Source of the DNA: Saccharothrix sp. | Lineage (GTDB): Bacteria; Actinomycetota; Actinomycetes; Mycobacteriales; Pseudonocardiaceae | NCBI RefSeq assembly: GCF_031180885.1 | Contig: NZ_JAPSLK010000017.1 | Span: 62,001 to 126,000, forward strand | DNA length: 64,000 bases | Reading direction: 5' to 3' | In this document: piece after piece, positions 1 through 9,716 of the stretch | Numbering within the stretch: position 1 is the first letter of the stretch | How the letters are laid out: every line of letters begins with the position of its first letter | Notes under the pieces: model-generated | Databases searched by the model: none | Told to the model about the DNA's origin: nothing | Seen by the model: only the letters and a program-made list of their open reading frames with translations | Made by a program: the position numbers and the translations under genes

Positions 1-464
1 CCGCCCTCCTCGGGCACCTCGTAGGCCGTGTTGCCGCCGATCTCGAACGCCCGGCGCTGCTGGTCGTCGGTGATGTCCGCGCCGATCCGGAACAGCACCA
101 GGGTGAACGGGTCGTCGGTGCTCTGCACGCAGCCAGGGTCACCGGGCTGCTGGGCACCGACGGCCTCGGCGACGTCCTGCGGCGTGAGCAGTTCGCAGCT
201 GTCGAAGCCCTCGGACTTCTTGCGCGTGCCGATCTTGACGTCACCGCCCGACGAGCTGCCCGGCTTGGTCGCCGTGGTGCTCACCGCCGTCTTCTTCCCG
301 CCCGTGGACTCCTTGGTCGAGCTGGGCTTGCCGGACGTGGTCTTGGTGCCGCTCGACCCGCCCGCGGCCGGCTTCGCGGAGCCGGTGACCGTGGTCGCGC
401 ACGCGGAGAGGCCGAGCACGAGGGCCAGCGCCAGCGCGGCCGTGAGGGTGGTGGAGCGTCGCAT
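1..464 (-). CDS. DUF3558-like secreted lipoprotein (partial, 3' end outside window)
   Basis: The reading frame starts at the ATG at 464 and runs off the left edge after about 154 codons. The N-terminus has two arginines, a short hydrophobic stretch and a lipobox (LSAC, Cys near residue 22), so it should be exported and lipidated on the outer face of the membrane. A Ser/Thr/Lys/Gly-rich linker follows to about residue 65. Then comes a folded part with the CELLTPQDVAEA-type motif and a second Cys typical of actinobacterial DUF3558 lipoproteins. Function is unknown. The opposite-strand frame at 28-474 is a shadow: it would erase the signal peptide logic. Confidence 0.8.
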   Translation of the reverse strand, partial: MRRSTTLTAALALALVLGLSACATTVTGSAKPAAGGSSGTKTTSGKPSSTKESTGGKKTAVSTTATKPGSSSGGDVKIGTRKKSEGFDSCELLTPQDVAEAVGAQQPGDPGCVQSTDDPFTLVLFRIGADITDDQQRRAFEIGGNTAYEVPEEG

Positions 465-626
465 TCCTGTCTGACCCCGTTCCGACGCGCGGGGTTCCAT
501 CCTGGTGAACGCGTTCCGCCCCGACTCGTCGCGGCAGACTCTAGGACCTGGCGATCGCGGCGCACGCCGAGCGCCGCCAACCTGTGATCACACCGCCCGC
601 GGGTGCGTGCATTAGGTTCCGGGGTC

Positions 627-1808
627 ATGGGCGCCGAAGAAACCGCCGCGGTCGTGTGGGACGAGTCGTTCCTCGGCTACGACCTGGGCGGCGACCACCC
701 GTTGAACCCGGTCCGGCTCGACCTGACCATCCGGTTGGCGACCTCGCTGGGCGTGCTGGACGGCGTGGAGACCCTGGTGCCGCACCCCGCGACCGACGCC
801 GAGATCGAACGCGTCCACGAGCCGTCCTACCTGTCCGCCGTGCAGGCCGCGCCGATGGCCGCCTGGGACGTCGGCCACGGTCTGGGCACCGCCGACAACC
901 CGGTGTTCGAGCGGATGCACGAGGCGTCCGCGCTGGTCGTGGGCGGTTCGCTGGCGGGGGCGCGGGCGATCGCCGACGGGCGGACCAAGCGGGCGGTGAA
1001 CATCGCGGGCGGGCTGCACCACGCCATGCGCGACCACGCCGCCGGGTTCTGCGTCTACAACGACTGCGCGGTGGCCATCTCGTGGCTGCTGGACAACGGC
1101 TTCGACCGGGTCGCCTACATCGACTCCGACGTCCACCACGGCGACGGCGTGCAGGACGCCTTCTACGACGACCCGCGCGTCCTCACCATCTCCCTGCACC
1201 AGAACCCGCTGAGCCTGTGGCCGGGCACCGGGCGTCCCGCCGAGCTGGGCGGACCGGGCGCGGAGGGCACCGCGGTGAACGTCGCCCTGCCGCCGGGCAC
1301 CCGCGACCCGGGCTGGCTGCGCGCGTTCCACGCGACCGTCCCGGCGCTGCTGCGGGGTTTCCGGCCGCAGATCCTGGTCACCCAGTGCGGCGTGGACACC
1401 CACCGCGAAGACCCGCTGGCCGACCTGGCGCTGTCGGTCGACGGGCACCGCGCGATCTACCGGACCTTCCGCGACCTGGCCGAGGAGATCACCGGCGGGC
1501 ACTGGCTCGCGCTGGGCGGCGGCGGGTACGAACTGGTCCGCGTGGTGCCCCGGTCCTGGACGCACCTGCTGGCCACCGCGCTGGACCGCGACGTCGACCC
1601 GAAGACCCCGCTGCCCGCCGACTGGGTCGCCGACACCGCCAAGCGCGCGCCGAACTGGCCGCTGCCGGCCACCATGTCCGACGACGCCGACGTGGCGTTC
1701 GAGCCGTGGGGCGGCGACGCGGACACCCCGCTGGACGCCGCCGTCCGCGAGACCCGCCGCGCGGTGTTCCCGCTGCACGGCCTGGACCCCGACGACCCGA
1801 GGGACTGA
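627..1808 (+). CDS. acuC: AcuC-type class I histone-deacetylase-fold lysine deacetylase
   Basis: Zn-dependent protein lysine deacetylase of the arginase/HDAC fold, about 393 aa. Visible catalytic elements are the paired His in GGLHHAM (about residue 130), the metal-binding DSDVHHGDG (about residue 168) and the GGGGY loop (about residue 298). In Bacillus, AcuC removes acetyl groups from acetyl-CoA synthetase. I took the ATG at 627; an in-frame GTG at 603 adds eight residues of no family character. The next gene starts 4 bases after the stop and encodes a protein acetyltransferase, so writer and eraser of lysine acetylation share a transcript. Confidence 0.9.
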   Translation: MGAEETAAVVWDESFLGYDLGGDHPLNPVRLDLTIRLATSLGVLDGVETLVPHPATDAEIERVHEPSYLSAVQAAPMAAWDVGHGLGTADNPVFERMHEASALVVGGSLAGARAIADGRTKRAVNIAGGLHHAMRDHAAGFCVYNDCAVAISWLLDNGFDRVAYIDSDVHHGDGVQDAFYDDPRVLTISLHQNPLSLWPGTGRPAELGGPGAEGTAVNVALPPGTRDPGWLRAFHATVPALLRGFRPQILVTQCGVDTHREDPLADLALSVDGHRAIYRTFRDLAEEITGGHWLALGGGGYELVRVVPRSWTHLLATALDRDVDPKTPLPADWVADTAKRAPNWPLPATMSDDADVAFEPWGGDADTPLDAAVRETRRAVFPLHGLDPDDPRD

Positions 1809-1812
1809 CCCG

Positions 1813-4464
1813 GTGGACCCGTACGACTACCCGCGGACCTGGGAGGCCGACGTCGTCCTGATCGACGGCGGCACCGTCCACCTGCGCCCGATCACACCCG
1901 ACGACGGCGAGCGGCTGCTCGCCTTCCACGGCCGGCTGTCCGAGCGGACCCGGTACTTCCGCTTCTTCGGGCCGTATCCCCGGATGCCGAAGCGGGACGT
2001 CGAGCGGTTCACCACCGTCGACCACGCCGACCGGGTGGCGTTCGTCGCCCTGCTGGGTGACGACATCGTGGCCGTGGGCCGCTACGACCGGCTGGGTGGC
2101 GGGGACAGCGCCGAGGTCGCGTTCGTCGTGCAGGACGAGCACCAGGGTCGGGGGTTGGGGTCGATCCTGCTGGAGCACCTGGCGGCGGCGGCCCGCGAGC
2201 GCGGGCTGAGCCGGTTCACCGCCGAGGTGCTCGCGGAGAACGGCCAGATGGTGCGGGTGTTCCGGGACGCGGGGTACAAGGTGAGCCGCGCGTTCGAGGA
2301 GGGCGTGCTGCACCTGGAGTTCGACATCGACCCGACCGAGGAGTCGGTCGCGGTGGCGCGGGCGCGCGAGCAGGCGGCCGAGGCGCGAAGTGTGCACAAC
2401 CTGCTGCACCCGCGGTCGGTGGCGGTGATCGGGGCGTCGACCGACCCGACCAAGATCGGGCACGCGGTGCTGGTGAACCTGTTGGAGGGTGTTTTCCACG
2501 GGCCGGTTTACCCGGTCAACGCCGAGCACCGGTCGGTGCGCGGGGTGCGGGCTTATCCGTCGGTGTTGGACATCCCGGACGACGTGGACCTGGCTGTCGT
2601 CGCGGTGCCGGCGGCTGGGGTCGACGAGGTCATGGATGCTTGTTTGGCCAAGGGCGTGAAGGCGCTCGTGGTCGTGACCTCGGGGTTCGGGGAGACCGGG
2701 CCGGGTGGGTTGAGCGCGGAGCGGCGGTTGGCGGCGGAGGCTCGGGCGCACGGGATGCGGGTGGTCGGGCCGAACGCGTTGGGTGTGCTGAACACCGAGC
2801 CGTCCGTGCGGCTGAACGCGACGCTGGCGCCGCGGTTGCCGGGGCGTGGGCGGACGGGGTTCTTCTGCCAGTCCGGTGCTCTGGGGACGGCGATCCTCGC
2901 GGCGGCGGCCGAGCGGGGGTTGGGGCTGTCGACGTTCGTGTCGGCGGGCAACCGGGCGGACGTGTCCGGCAACGACATGCTCCAGTACTGGGAGACCGAT
3001 CCGGCCACCGATGTGGTGCTGCTGTACCTGGAGTCGTTCGGCAACCCGCGCAAGTTCGCCCGGCTGGCGCGGCGGTTGGGGCGGACCAAGCCGATCGTGG
3101 CGGTGAAGTCGGGGCGGCACGCGGTGTCTCCGGCGCTGGCGGCGACCGGGGTGCAGGTGGACGAGTCGTCGGTGCAGGCGTTGTTCGAGCAGGCCGGTGT
3201 GATCCGGGTGGAGTCGCTGGCCCAGTTGTTCGACACGGCGTTGCTGTTGGCCCACCAGCCATTGCCTGCCGGGCCTCGGGTGTCCGTGGTGGGCAACTCG
3301 ACTGCGATCGGGTTGTTGGCTGCGGATACGGCTCTGGCCCAGGGGTTGGAGTTGGCTGGGGCACCGGTGGATGTCGGTGCGCAGGCTGGGCCGGAGGTGT
3401 TCGCCAAGGCTGTGCAGGACGCGTTGGCGAACCCGGACACGGATGCGTTGGTGGTGGTTTTCGTGCCGCCGTTGGCGGTGCCCGGGGCTGCGTTCGCGCG
3501 GGCGTTGCGGGATGTGGCTGGGACCAAGCCGATCGTGTCCACGTTCCTCGCGGTCGAGGGTGTGCCGGATGAGCTGGCCGTGCCCGGGCCGGACGGTGCC
3601 CCGGGGCGGGGGTCGGTTCCGTCGTATCCGAGTCCGGAGCGTGCGGTGCTCGCGTTGGCGCGGGCGACTCGGTACGCGCGGTGGCGGTCTGCGCCCCAGG
3701 GGCACTTCGTTCGGCCGGACGGGATTGACGCTGAGGCTGCGCAGGCGTTGGTCGAGTCGCTGGCGTTGGCTGAGGAACAGCGGGTGGACGACGAGACCGC
3801 TGTGCGCTTGTTGGCTTGTTACGGGGTCGAGGTTGTGCCGTTCCGGGTGGTGTCGTCTGCCGAGGAGGCGGTGGCGGCGGCTCGGGCGTTGGGGTTCCCG
3901 GTCGCTTTGAAGTCGGTGGACGAGCGGCTGCGGCACCGGACTGACCTGGTCGGCGTGCGGTTGGACCTGACCGGGGAGGACGCGGTGCGGTCGGCGTACG
4001 AGATGCTGGCCGAGGTGTCGGAACGGGCCGACGTGTACGTGCAGCGGATGGCGCCCAAGGGCATTTCGTGTGTCGTGGGGCTGCAGGACGACCCTTCGTT
4101 CGGGACGTTGGTGTCGTTCGGGCTGTCCGGGTTGGTCAGTGATCTGCTGGGGGACCGGGCTTATCGGGCTGTGCCGTTGACGGAAACGGATGCGCGGGCG
4201 TTGGTGCGGGCGCCCAAGGCGGCCCCGTTGTTGGCGGGGTACCGGGGTGGGGAATCGGCCGACCTCCCGGCGTTGGAGGAGTTGGTCCTGCGGTTGGCGG
4301 CTTTGGCGGAGGACCTTCCCGAGGTGCGGGAGTTGGCGTTGGAGCCGGTGTTGGCCAGTGCGGCGGGGGCGTTTGTGACCAGTGCGCGGTTGACGTTGGG
4401 GCCGCCGCCGTCCCGTCATGACACCGGTCCGCGGCGGCTGCGGTCGCCTGGGGGTGCTCGCTAA
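1813..4464 (+). CDS. pat: Pat-type protein lysine acetyltransferase: N-terminal GNAT fused to NDP-forming acyl-CoA synthetase-like domain
   Basis: 883 aa. The GNAT domain is at about residues 17-165, with the acetyl-CoA pyrophosphate loop (GRGLGS, about 112). A Rossmann CoA-binding domain starts near 194 (SVAVIGAS), followed by a ligase-CoA domain and a C-terminal ATP-grasp domain from about 650. The GNAT-first order matches the Streptomyces lividans PatA arrangement rather than the enterobacterial one. Where active ADP-forming synthetases carry SHTGA, this protein reads ALAATG, so the phosphorylatable His is absent and the large domain is probably a ligand sensor. The likely role is acetylating and silencing acyl-CoA synthetases, opposed by the coupled acuC. 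The start is a GTG 4 bases after acuC. Confidence 0.88.
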   Translation: MDPYDYPRTWEADVVLIDGGTVHLRPITPDDGERLLAFHGRLSERTRYFRFFGPYPRMPKRDVERFTTVDHADRVAFVALLGDDIVAVGRYDRLGGGDSAEVAFVVQDEHQGRGLGSILLEHLAAAARERGLSRFTAEVLAENGQMVRVFRDAGYKVSRAFEEGVLHLEFDIDPTEESVAVARAREQAAEARSVHNLLHPRSVAVIGASTDPTKIGHAVLVNLLEGVFHGPVYPVNAEHRSVRGVRAYPSVLDIPDDVDLAVVAVPAAGVDEVMDACLAKGVKALVVVTSGFGETGPGGLSAERRLAAEARAHGMRVVGPNALGVLNTEPSVRLNATLAPRLPGRGRTGFFCQSGALGTAILAAAAERGLGLSTFVSAGNRADVSGNDMLQYWETDPATDVVLLYLESFGNPRKFARLARRLGRTKPIVAVKSGRHAVSPALAATGVQVDESSVQALFEQAGVIRVESLAQLFDTALLLAHQPLPAGPRVSVVGNSTAIGLLAADTALAQGLELAGAPVDVGAQAGPEVFAKAVQDALANPDTDALVVVFVPPLAVPGAAFARALRDVAGTKPIVSTFLAVEGVPDELAVPGPDGAPGRGSVPSYPSPERAVLALARATRYARWRSAPQGHFVRPDGIDAEAAQALVESLALAEEQRVDDETAVRLLACYGVEVVPFRVVSSAEEAVAAARALGFPVALKSVDERLRHRTDLVGVRLDLTGEDAVRSAYEMLAEVSERADVYVQRMAPKGISCVVGLQDDPSFGTLVSFGLSGLVSDLLGDRAYRAVPLTETDARALVRAPKAAPLLAGYRGGESADLPALEELVLRLAALAEDLPEVRELALEPVLASAAGAFVTSARLTLGPPPSRHDTGPRRLRSPGGAR

Positions 4465-4863
4465 CGCTCTCCGCTCGCGCGGTGCTTTCTCAAGCGTTTT
4501 AGTAAGAGGTTTGAACGACGCGCGTAGCGCTCTCAAGAAACGCGCTTCGCACTCTCAGGACGTACGCGCCGGCGCGCTTTCAAGATCAAAGCCAAAAGCG
4601 CGCCTGGAGGCCCCCCGGGGGACGAACCGAGGCCCCGCTGCGGCTTGGCAAGCCCGGGTGCGCCTGCGCCGCAGTGGGGGAGTGCCAGGGTTGGGAGTGT
4701 AGTGGTGAATTATTGACATTTCACGTTACGGTGATCTTGAGGTTGATGCGGAACCGTCATCCTTGACCGATCCGGAACGTGTCAACCGTCGCTCGACTAT
4801 GGACGGTAAACCTTTCGCCGCTTAGGTTTCCGACATCTTTCGAGGAACCCGAAAAGGGGAAGA
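4465..4863. other. Intergenic region with repeat copy and upstream region of the binding-protein gene
   Basis: No convincing gene. The first half (to about 4671) is made of related short units ending in CTCTCAAG/CTCTCAGG and the dispersed repeat listed separately. The second half is AT-richer than its surroundings, holds a TTGACA-like hexamer at 4713-4718, and leads to a GGGGAAG purine run just before the ATG at 4864. An open frame at 4418-4702 crosses the repeat but shows no protein-family character. Confidence 0.6.
4539..4671 (+). repeat. Dispersed repeat, copy 1
   Basis: The segment from the ACGCGCTTCGC start through the GGACGTACGCGCCGGCGCGCT core, AAGATCAAAGC, then GGCTTGGCAAGCCCGGG and GCGCCTGCG, recurs in the same order and orientation at 8897-9040. 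The core is nearly identical between copies; the middle has small indels. GGCTTGGCAAGCC-like self-complementary stretches suggest structured RNA or DNA. No transposase is nearby. Confidence 0.8.
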
Positions 4864-5691
4864 ATGGCACTGGCATCGCTGCGCGCCCTCGCTGTGGCGT
4901 GCTCCGCCGCGCTGGTCCTGGCCTCGTGCTCCGCCGGCGACGACACGACCCTCGTCGGCAAGGCGACGTCCAACAAGTTGACCATCGCCGTCGCCTACGA
5001 CCAACCCGGTTTGGGCGTGCGCCGGCTCGACGGCGTCTACAAGGGATTCGACGTCGACGTGGCGCGGTACGTCGCCAAGGAGTTGGGCGCGGACGAATCG
5101 AAGATCAACTTCGTCGAGGCGACACCCTCCCAGCGGGAGAAGCTGCTCACCGACGGCACGGCGGACCTCGTGGTCTCCAGCTACTCGATCACCGAGAAGC
5201 GCAAGGAGGTGATCGACTTCGTCGGGCCGTACTTCATCGCGGGGCAGGACCTGTTGGTGCGGTTGTCGGACACGCGGATCACCGGGCCGGAGTCGCTCAC
5301 GGCGGGCATCCGGCTGTGCTCGGTGGAGAACACGACCTCGGCGCAGTACGTGAAGGACCAGTTCGCCCAGTCCGTGGAACTGGTGAACTACCCGAACTTC
5401 AGCGACTGCGTGACCGCCCTGCTGGCCGAGCAGGTGGACGCGCTCACCACCGACGACGTGATCCTCGCGGGCTACGCCGCGCAGAACCCCGAGCTGCTGC
5501 GGGTGGTCGGGAAGCCGTTCAGCGAGGAGCGGTACGGGATCGGCATCCGGCGCGGGGACGCGGCCGGGAAGGCGAAGGTGGCCGCCGCCGTCCAGAAGAT
5601 GATGGACACCGGCGAGTGGCGCAGGTCACTGGAGGCCAACGTGGGGCAGTCCGGCTACGCCATCCCGGACCCGCCCAAGATCACCCCGTGA
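4864..5691 (+). CDS. Family 3 solute-binding lipoprotein (glutamate/amino-acid ABC transporter type)
   Basis: 275 aa periplasmic-binding-protein-like lipoprotein. The signal peptide ends in lipobox LASC (Cys about 21). The SBP_bac_3 fold begins near residue 38 (LTIAVAYDQPG), with the family's FDVDVARYVAKELG and DLVVSSYSIT motifs, which resemble GluB-type glutamate binders. The start ATG at 4864 follows a GGGGAAG purine run. No cognate permease or ATPase follows, since the next gene is a GntR regulator, so it is an orphan receptor or uses a transporter elsewhere. The substrate cannot be fixed from sequence. Confidence 0.85.
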   Translation: MALASLRALAVACSAALVLASCSAGDDTTLVGKATSNKLTIAVAYDQPGLGVRRLDGVYKGFDVDVARYVAKELGADESKINFVEATPSQREKLLTDGTADLVVSSYSITEKRKEVIDFVGPYFIAGQDLLVRLSDTRITGPESLTAGIRLCSVENTTSAQYVKDQFAQSVELVNYPNFSDCVTALLAEQVDALTTDDVILAGYAAQNPELLRVVGKPFSEERYGIGIRRGDAAGKAKVAAAVQKMMDTGEWRRSLEANVGQSGYAIPDPPKITP

Positions 5692-5749
5692 CGTGCGACC
5701 CACTCCGATAGCGGTCTGACCGGCGGGTTCCAGGTCGTAGGCTCGCCGG

Positions 5750-6529
5750 GTGCCTGCTTCGCACTTCGCACCCCAGTACCGAGCGGACGGACCGGTCCGC
5801 GCCGGTATCCCCGAGCACGGTCGCATCCCGCGCTACTACGCGGTGAAGACCGAGCTGCTCTGGCTCATCGAGGCGCTGGGGGAGGGGACGGCGCTGCCCT
5901 CGGAGCGCGAGCTGGCCGAGCGCTACTCGGTCTCGCGGGTGACGCTGCGGCAGGCGGTGGGCGAGCTGGTGCTGGAGGGCAAGCTCCAGCGCCGGCAGGG
6001 GTCGGGCACCTACGTGGCCCCGCCGAAGCTCGTGCAACCCCTGTCGCTGGTGAGCTACACCGAGGGCATGCGCCGGCAGGGCGTGGACCCGGCGCGCAGC
6101 GTGATCACCGTCGAGCACCTGCCGGCGGACGACGTGCTGGCGCGGGACCTGCGGATCGAGCGCGGCGACCAGGTGGTGCACCTGGAGCGCGTGCTGCTGG
6201 CCGACGAGGAGCGGGTCGGGCTGGAGTCGACCTACCTGCCGGAGGCGCGGTTCCCCACTCTGCTGGACGTGTTCGACCCGACGACCTCGCTGTACGCGTG
6301 CCTGACCGACCGGTTGGGGGTCGTGTTCGCCGAGGCGGAGGAGCGGGTGGAGACGGTGTTGGCCACGCCCCGGGAGGCGTTGCTGATCGGCACGAACCCG
6401 GCGCTGCCGATGCTGTTGCTGCACCGCGTGTCGCATGACAACGATGGCGTGCCGATCGAGCGCGTCCGGTCGCTGTACCGGGGGGACCGGTTCAGCTTCG
6501 TGGCTCGGTTGCGGGCCGAGGGGCGTTGA
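5750..6529 (+). CDS. GntR/HutC-family regulator with UTRA domain
   Basis: 259 aa. The winged helix is at about residues 28-92 (LPSERELAERYSVSRVTLRQ and a GSGTYV wing). The C-terminal UTRA ligand domain runs from about 105 (LSLVSYTEGM) and includes the conserved LE(S)TYLP element. The GTG start at 5750 is the most upstream plausible one. It stands directly upstream of a degraded ABC importer of the 2-aminoethylphosphonate type. UTRA regulators commonly control phosphonate or sugar uptake, so it probably once regulated that importer. The gene itself looks intact. Confidence 0.85.
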   Translation: MPASHFAPQYRADGPVRAGIPEHGRIPRYYAVKTELLWLIEALGEGTALPSERELAERYSVSRVTLRQAVGELVLEGKLQRRQGSGTYVAPPKLVQPLSLVSYTEGMRRQGVDPARSVITVEHLPADDVLARDLRIERGDQVVHLERVLLADEERVGLESTYLPEARFPTLLDVFDPTTSLYACLTDRLGVVFAEAEERVETVLATPREALLIGTNPALPMLLLHRVSHDNDGVPIERVRSLYRGDRFSFVARLRAEGR

Positions 6530-6599
6530 TCGGGTAGAGCTGGGCCATCGCGTGCACCGCTTTGGTGATGTGGAACCGGTGGCGGTTGCGGGTCGAGGC

Positions 6600-7002
6600 A
6601 AGCTCCAGCCCAAGGTGTCCAAGGGCGAGATCTTCGTGGCCAACGGCGATGTCCAGATGAACCCCTGGCCTCGATCCGCGACGACAAGTCCGAGTTCGAG
6701 ATCTTCTTCCCGGCGGATGAGAAGGGTGTGCGCTCGACGTTCGCCATCCCGTACTTCGCGGGCCTGGCCGCGGGCGCGCCGCACGCCGACAACGGCAAGA
6801 AGTTCCTGGACTTCCTGCTGTCGGCGGAGGTGCAGAAGACGATCCCGACGGATGCCCTGGGTCAGGCGACCCGGTCCGATGTGCAGGCCGAGGGTCGGGT
6901 GTCGGAGGTGTTGAAGGGCGTCGAGGTGTGGCAGCCCGACTGGACGGCCGTTGTGGCGACGCTGGACGCCGACATCGCCGCGTACACCAAGGCCGTCGGG
7001 CG

Positions 7003-7006
<4 letters not shown>
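6600..7006 (+). pseudogene. Remnant of 2-aminoethylphosphonate-type ABC solute-binding protein
   Basis: Two frames carry consecutive pieces of one binding protein. One encodes GEIFVANGDVQMN (about 6625-6662). The other, from about 6668 to 7006, encodes a continuous C-terminal half with IRDDKSEFEIFFP, TFAIPYFAGLA and KKFLDFLLSAEVQKT. The last motifs are what I recall from PhnS-like and Fe3+/AEP binding proteins. The N-terminal half and signal peptide are missing. The ATP-binding remnant begins as an ATGA overlap at the stop, which preserves the ancestral operon spacing. Confidence 0.72.
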
Positions 7007-7660
<654 letters not shown>

Positions 7661-7677
7661 ATGCGGCGGGTGGGTTG

Positions 7678-8355
7678 ATGCGGCGGGTGGTGTGGCTGGT
7701 GCCGCCGGTGGCGGTGTTGGCGGTGTTCTTCGGATATCCGCTGGTGCTGGTGTTGTGGCAGTCGTTCGTCGCTGATGACGGTGCGGTCGGGTCGCAGACG
7801 TGGCAGGCCGTGCTGGGGTCGGCGGAGTTCCAGCGGGCGGTGGTGCGGATGGCGTTGCCGGCGGTGGCGGCCACCGCGGGTGTCTCGTGTTGGGCGTTTT
7901 TCTCGCGTTGGTGATCGCGTTCGCGCCGTTCCCGGGGGTGCGGGCGGTGTCGCGGCTGGCGGGCGCGGTTCGGGGGATGCGGTGGCCAGTGCTGTGGTGA
8001 GTGCGCAGACGGCCGTTGTCGCGGCGTTGGTGGCGGTGGTGCTGGGGACGTGGTTGGCGCTGGGGACGGCTCGGGCGCCTGCGGCGGTGCGGCGGGTGTT
8101 GGACGGCGCTGCTCACCTGCCGCTGGCCGTGCCGTCGGTGGTGGTGGGGTTGGGGCTGGCGCTGTCGATGGGGGAGGTGGGGGCGACGAACATGTTGTAC
8201 CCGCCGGATTGGCGGACGTTGCCGGTGAGCGTGTTCGCGTTGACGGACCGTGGTCAGGTGTTCGCGGCTTCGGCGTCGACGGTGGTGTTGCTGGGGTCAC
8301 GTTGGCGGGGCTGGTGGCGTTGGGGGCGGTGCGGCTTCGGGCGGCTGAGCGGTAG
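7678..8355 (+). pseudogene. Degenerate ABC transporter permease (AEP-type fusion permease)
   Basis: Membrane-protein fragments lie in at least three frames. The first, from the ATG at 7678 to about 7914, starts VVWLVPPVAVLAVFFGYPL. A second, about 7890-8000, reads LALVIAFAPFPGV. A third, about 7975-8310, includes the permease-like LPLAVPSVVVGLGLAL and GEVGATNMLYPP. A short tail in yet another frame ends at 8355. Gene order SBP, ATPase, permease behind a GntR gene fits a phosphonate importer. Several indels mean the whole cassette is dead. Confidence 0.75.
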
Positions 8356-8562
8356 CTGCTGGGCTGTAGTTGCTGGGTGGGCGTGGTGCCCCTGTTGGGG
8401 CGTGGTGGTGCCTGTTGGGCGCGCAAGAGAACGTTAGCGAAGTGTGTCCGGATACCGCCCATTGGCAGGCGTCGCCTCGTGCCGGTGCGGAGCTATCGTT
8501 GGTGCTCGGGGAAGTCGAGTCTCCCTCACCCGCAACGGCGCGGGGGAAGCGGGGGTGAACCG

Positions 8563-8889
8563 GTGACGTTCAAAGAGGAGTTCCTGTCGGAACTCGAGGA
8601 CTGCCTGCGCGGGTACGGCGCGGTGCCGGTCCTCGACCCGGGTGCGCTGGCACGGTTCATCGAGTACGTGCGCCTGCTGCCGGAGGACGACTCCCGGCTG
8701 CGGTGCCTGGAGGGTGTCGACCAGGGGTCGGGGTCGTTCTGGAACAACCCGGCGGTGTGGTGGGAGGAGGTCCCCCGGTTCGGCGTGGGGACCACGGACT
8801 GCTCGGCGTTGCTGGACCGGATGCTGGACGAGGCGATCAGCGACGAGATCGACGTCTTGGAGATGGAGATCCGCGAGCTTCCCGGCTGA
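8563..8889 (+). CDS. Small acidic hypothetical protein (108 aa)
   Basis: Not recognised. 108 aa, acidic, probably cytosolic, with a Trp-rich centre (SFWNNPAVWWEEVP) between two helical halves and no signal or membrane segment. The GTG at 8563 follows a GGGGG purine tract. The frame is open upstream to 8377, but that extension is low-quality sequence continuous with the decayed permease. It is a single gene between the pseudogenes and repeat copy 2. The even acidic composition supports real coding. Confidence 0.6.
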   Translation: MTFKEEFLSELEDCLRGYGAVPVLDPGALARFIEYVRLLPEDDSRLRCLEGVDQGSGSFWNNPAVWWEEVPRFGVGTTDCSALLDRMLDEAISDEIDVLEMEIRELPG

Positions 8890-8896
8890 TTTTGGG

Positions 8897-9040
8897 AACG
8901 CGCTTCGCGCTCTCAGGACGTACGCGCCGGCGCGCTCTCAAGATCAAAGCTTGAAGGATCAAAAGCGGCGCTCGCCGCGCGGCAGGCCCCCGAGGCCCTT
9001 CCTGTGGCTTGGCAAGCCCGGGGAGCGCCTGCGGCGCCGA
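8897..9040 (+). repeat. Dispersed repeat, copy 2
   Basis: Same orientation and internal order as 4539-4671: ACGCGCTTCGC, CTCTCAGGACGTACGCGCC, AAGATCAAAGC, then GGCTTGGCAAGCCCGGG and GCGCCTGCGGCG. It begins 8 bases after a stop codon, as copy 1 begins just after the pat operon. The remainder of the gap to 9171 shows no gene. Confidence 0.8.
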
Positions 9041-9171
9041 AAAGCGGAAAGCCGGCGGGTGTGCGGCGGTTTGGGCTGGTCAGGGGGTCGCCCGTGGTGC
9101 ACCCGGGTCGCCGGACGCACCACGGGGGGACACATCCCACTTGGAATCTTCCAGTTGGAACTGTCGAACAA

Positions 9172-9714
9172 CTACACGGACAGCAGTCGGTCGAAGAACG
9201 CGCGGTAGCGGCGGAGGGCCATGCGCAGTTCTTCCGTGTCAACCTGTTCGCCCTGCTGCCACTGGCCCTCCAGGGACCGTTTGTGGTCGGCGAACGTCGT
9301 GGCCAGGCTCTGGACCACCTGGGCGACTAGTTCGTCCGCGCGGCGCACCGCGTCACGCGGGTCGTCCACGAAGTCGGACTGGAGGGTTCGCCATTCGTTC
9401 CGGTACCCGTCTGCCTCGGCCGGAGCGAACAGCGGCTCGGAGTCGGAGCGGTCCGTGGGGGTCGCGGGCTGCTCCTGGGTGTACTGCTGGTCAGCGGGCG
9501 CGTCCGTGGTCGGGGTGTCCGTGGTCGGGGTGTCCATGGACGGTTGTTCCTGGCGGTCCTGTTGGGGGACGGCGTGGGGTTGGTCTCTGTCGGTGGTGGT
9601 GGTGTCGTAGCCCGTTGGTTCCTGTTCGTAGTCCGCGACGGGCTCCTGGTAGTCGGCGGGTTGGTCGCCCTGCTTGCGGTTCGCGAAGTCTTCGGTGCTC
9701 AGGCGCTCGGTCAT
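9172..9714 (-). CDS. Hypothetical protein, soluble paralogue of its upstream neighbour
   Basis: 180 aa from the ATG at 9714. The first ~95 residues are a disordered, Gln/Pro/Thr/Asp-rich stretch with repeated TPTTD units. The C-terminal ~80 residues form a helical domain with the pattern WRTLQSDFVDDPRDAVRRAD, then TEELRMALRRYR and FFDRLL. The same pattern ends the upstream gene, so the two arose by duplication. No signal or membrane segment. Function unknown. It lies 2 bases downstream of its partner in one transcript. Confidence 0.75.
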   Translation of the reverse strand: MTERLSTEDFANRKQGDQPADYQEPVADYEQEPTGYDTTTTDRDQPHAVPQQDRQEQPSMDTPTTDTPTTDAPADQQYTQEQPATPTDRSDSEPLFAPAEADGYRNEWRTLQSDFVDDPRDAVRRADELVAQVVQSLATTFADHKRSLEGQWQQGEQVDTEELRMALRRYRAFFDRLLSV

Positions 9715-9716
9715 GG

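Noticed and set aside
1489-4536. 1015-codon open frame on the minus strand
   Set aside because: Antisense of pat; Arg/Pro/Gln-rich with no domain, while the plus strand has a full two-domain protein.
4418-4702. Possible 94-aa gene
   Set aside because: It lies inside the dispersed repeat and has no family character; the second repeat copy does not preserve the frame.
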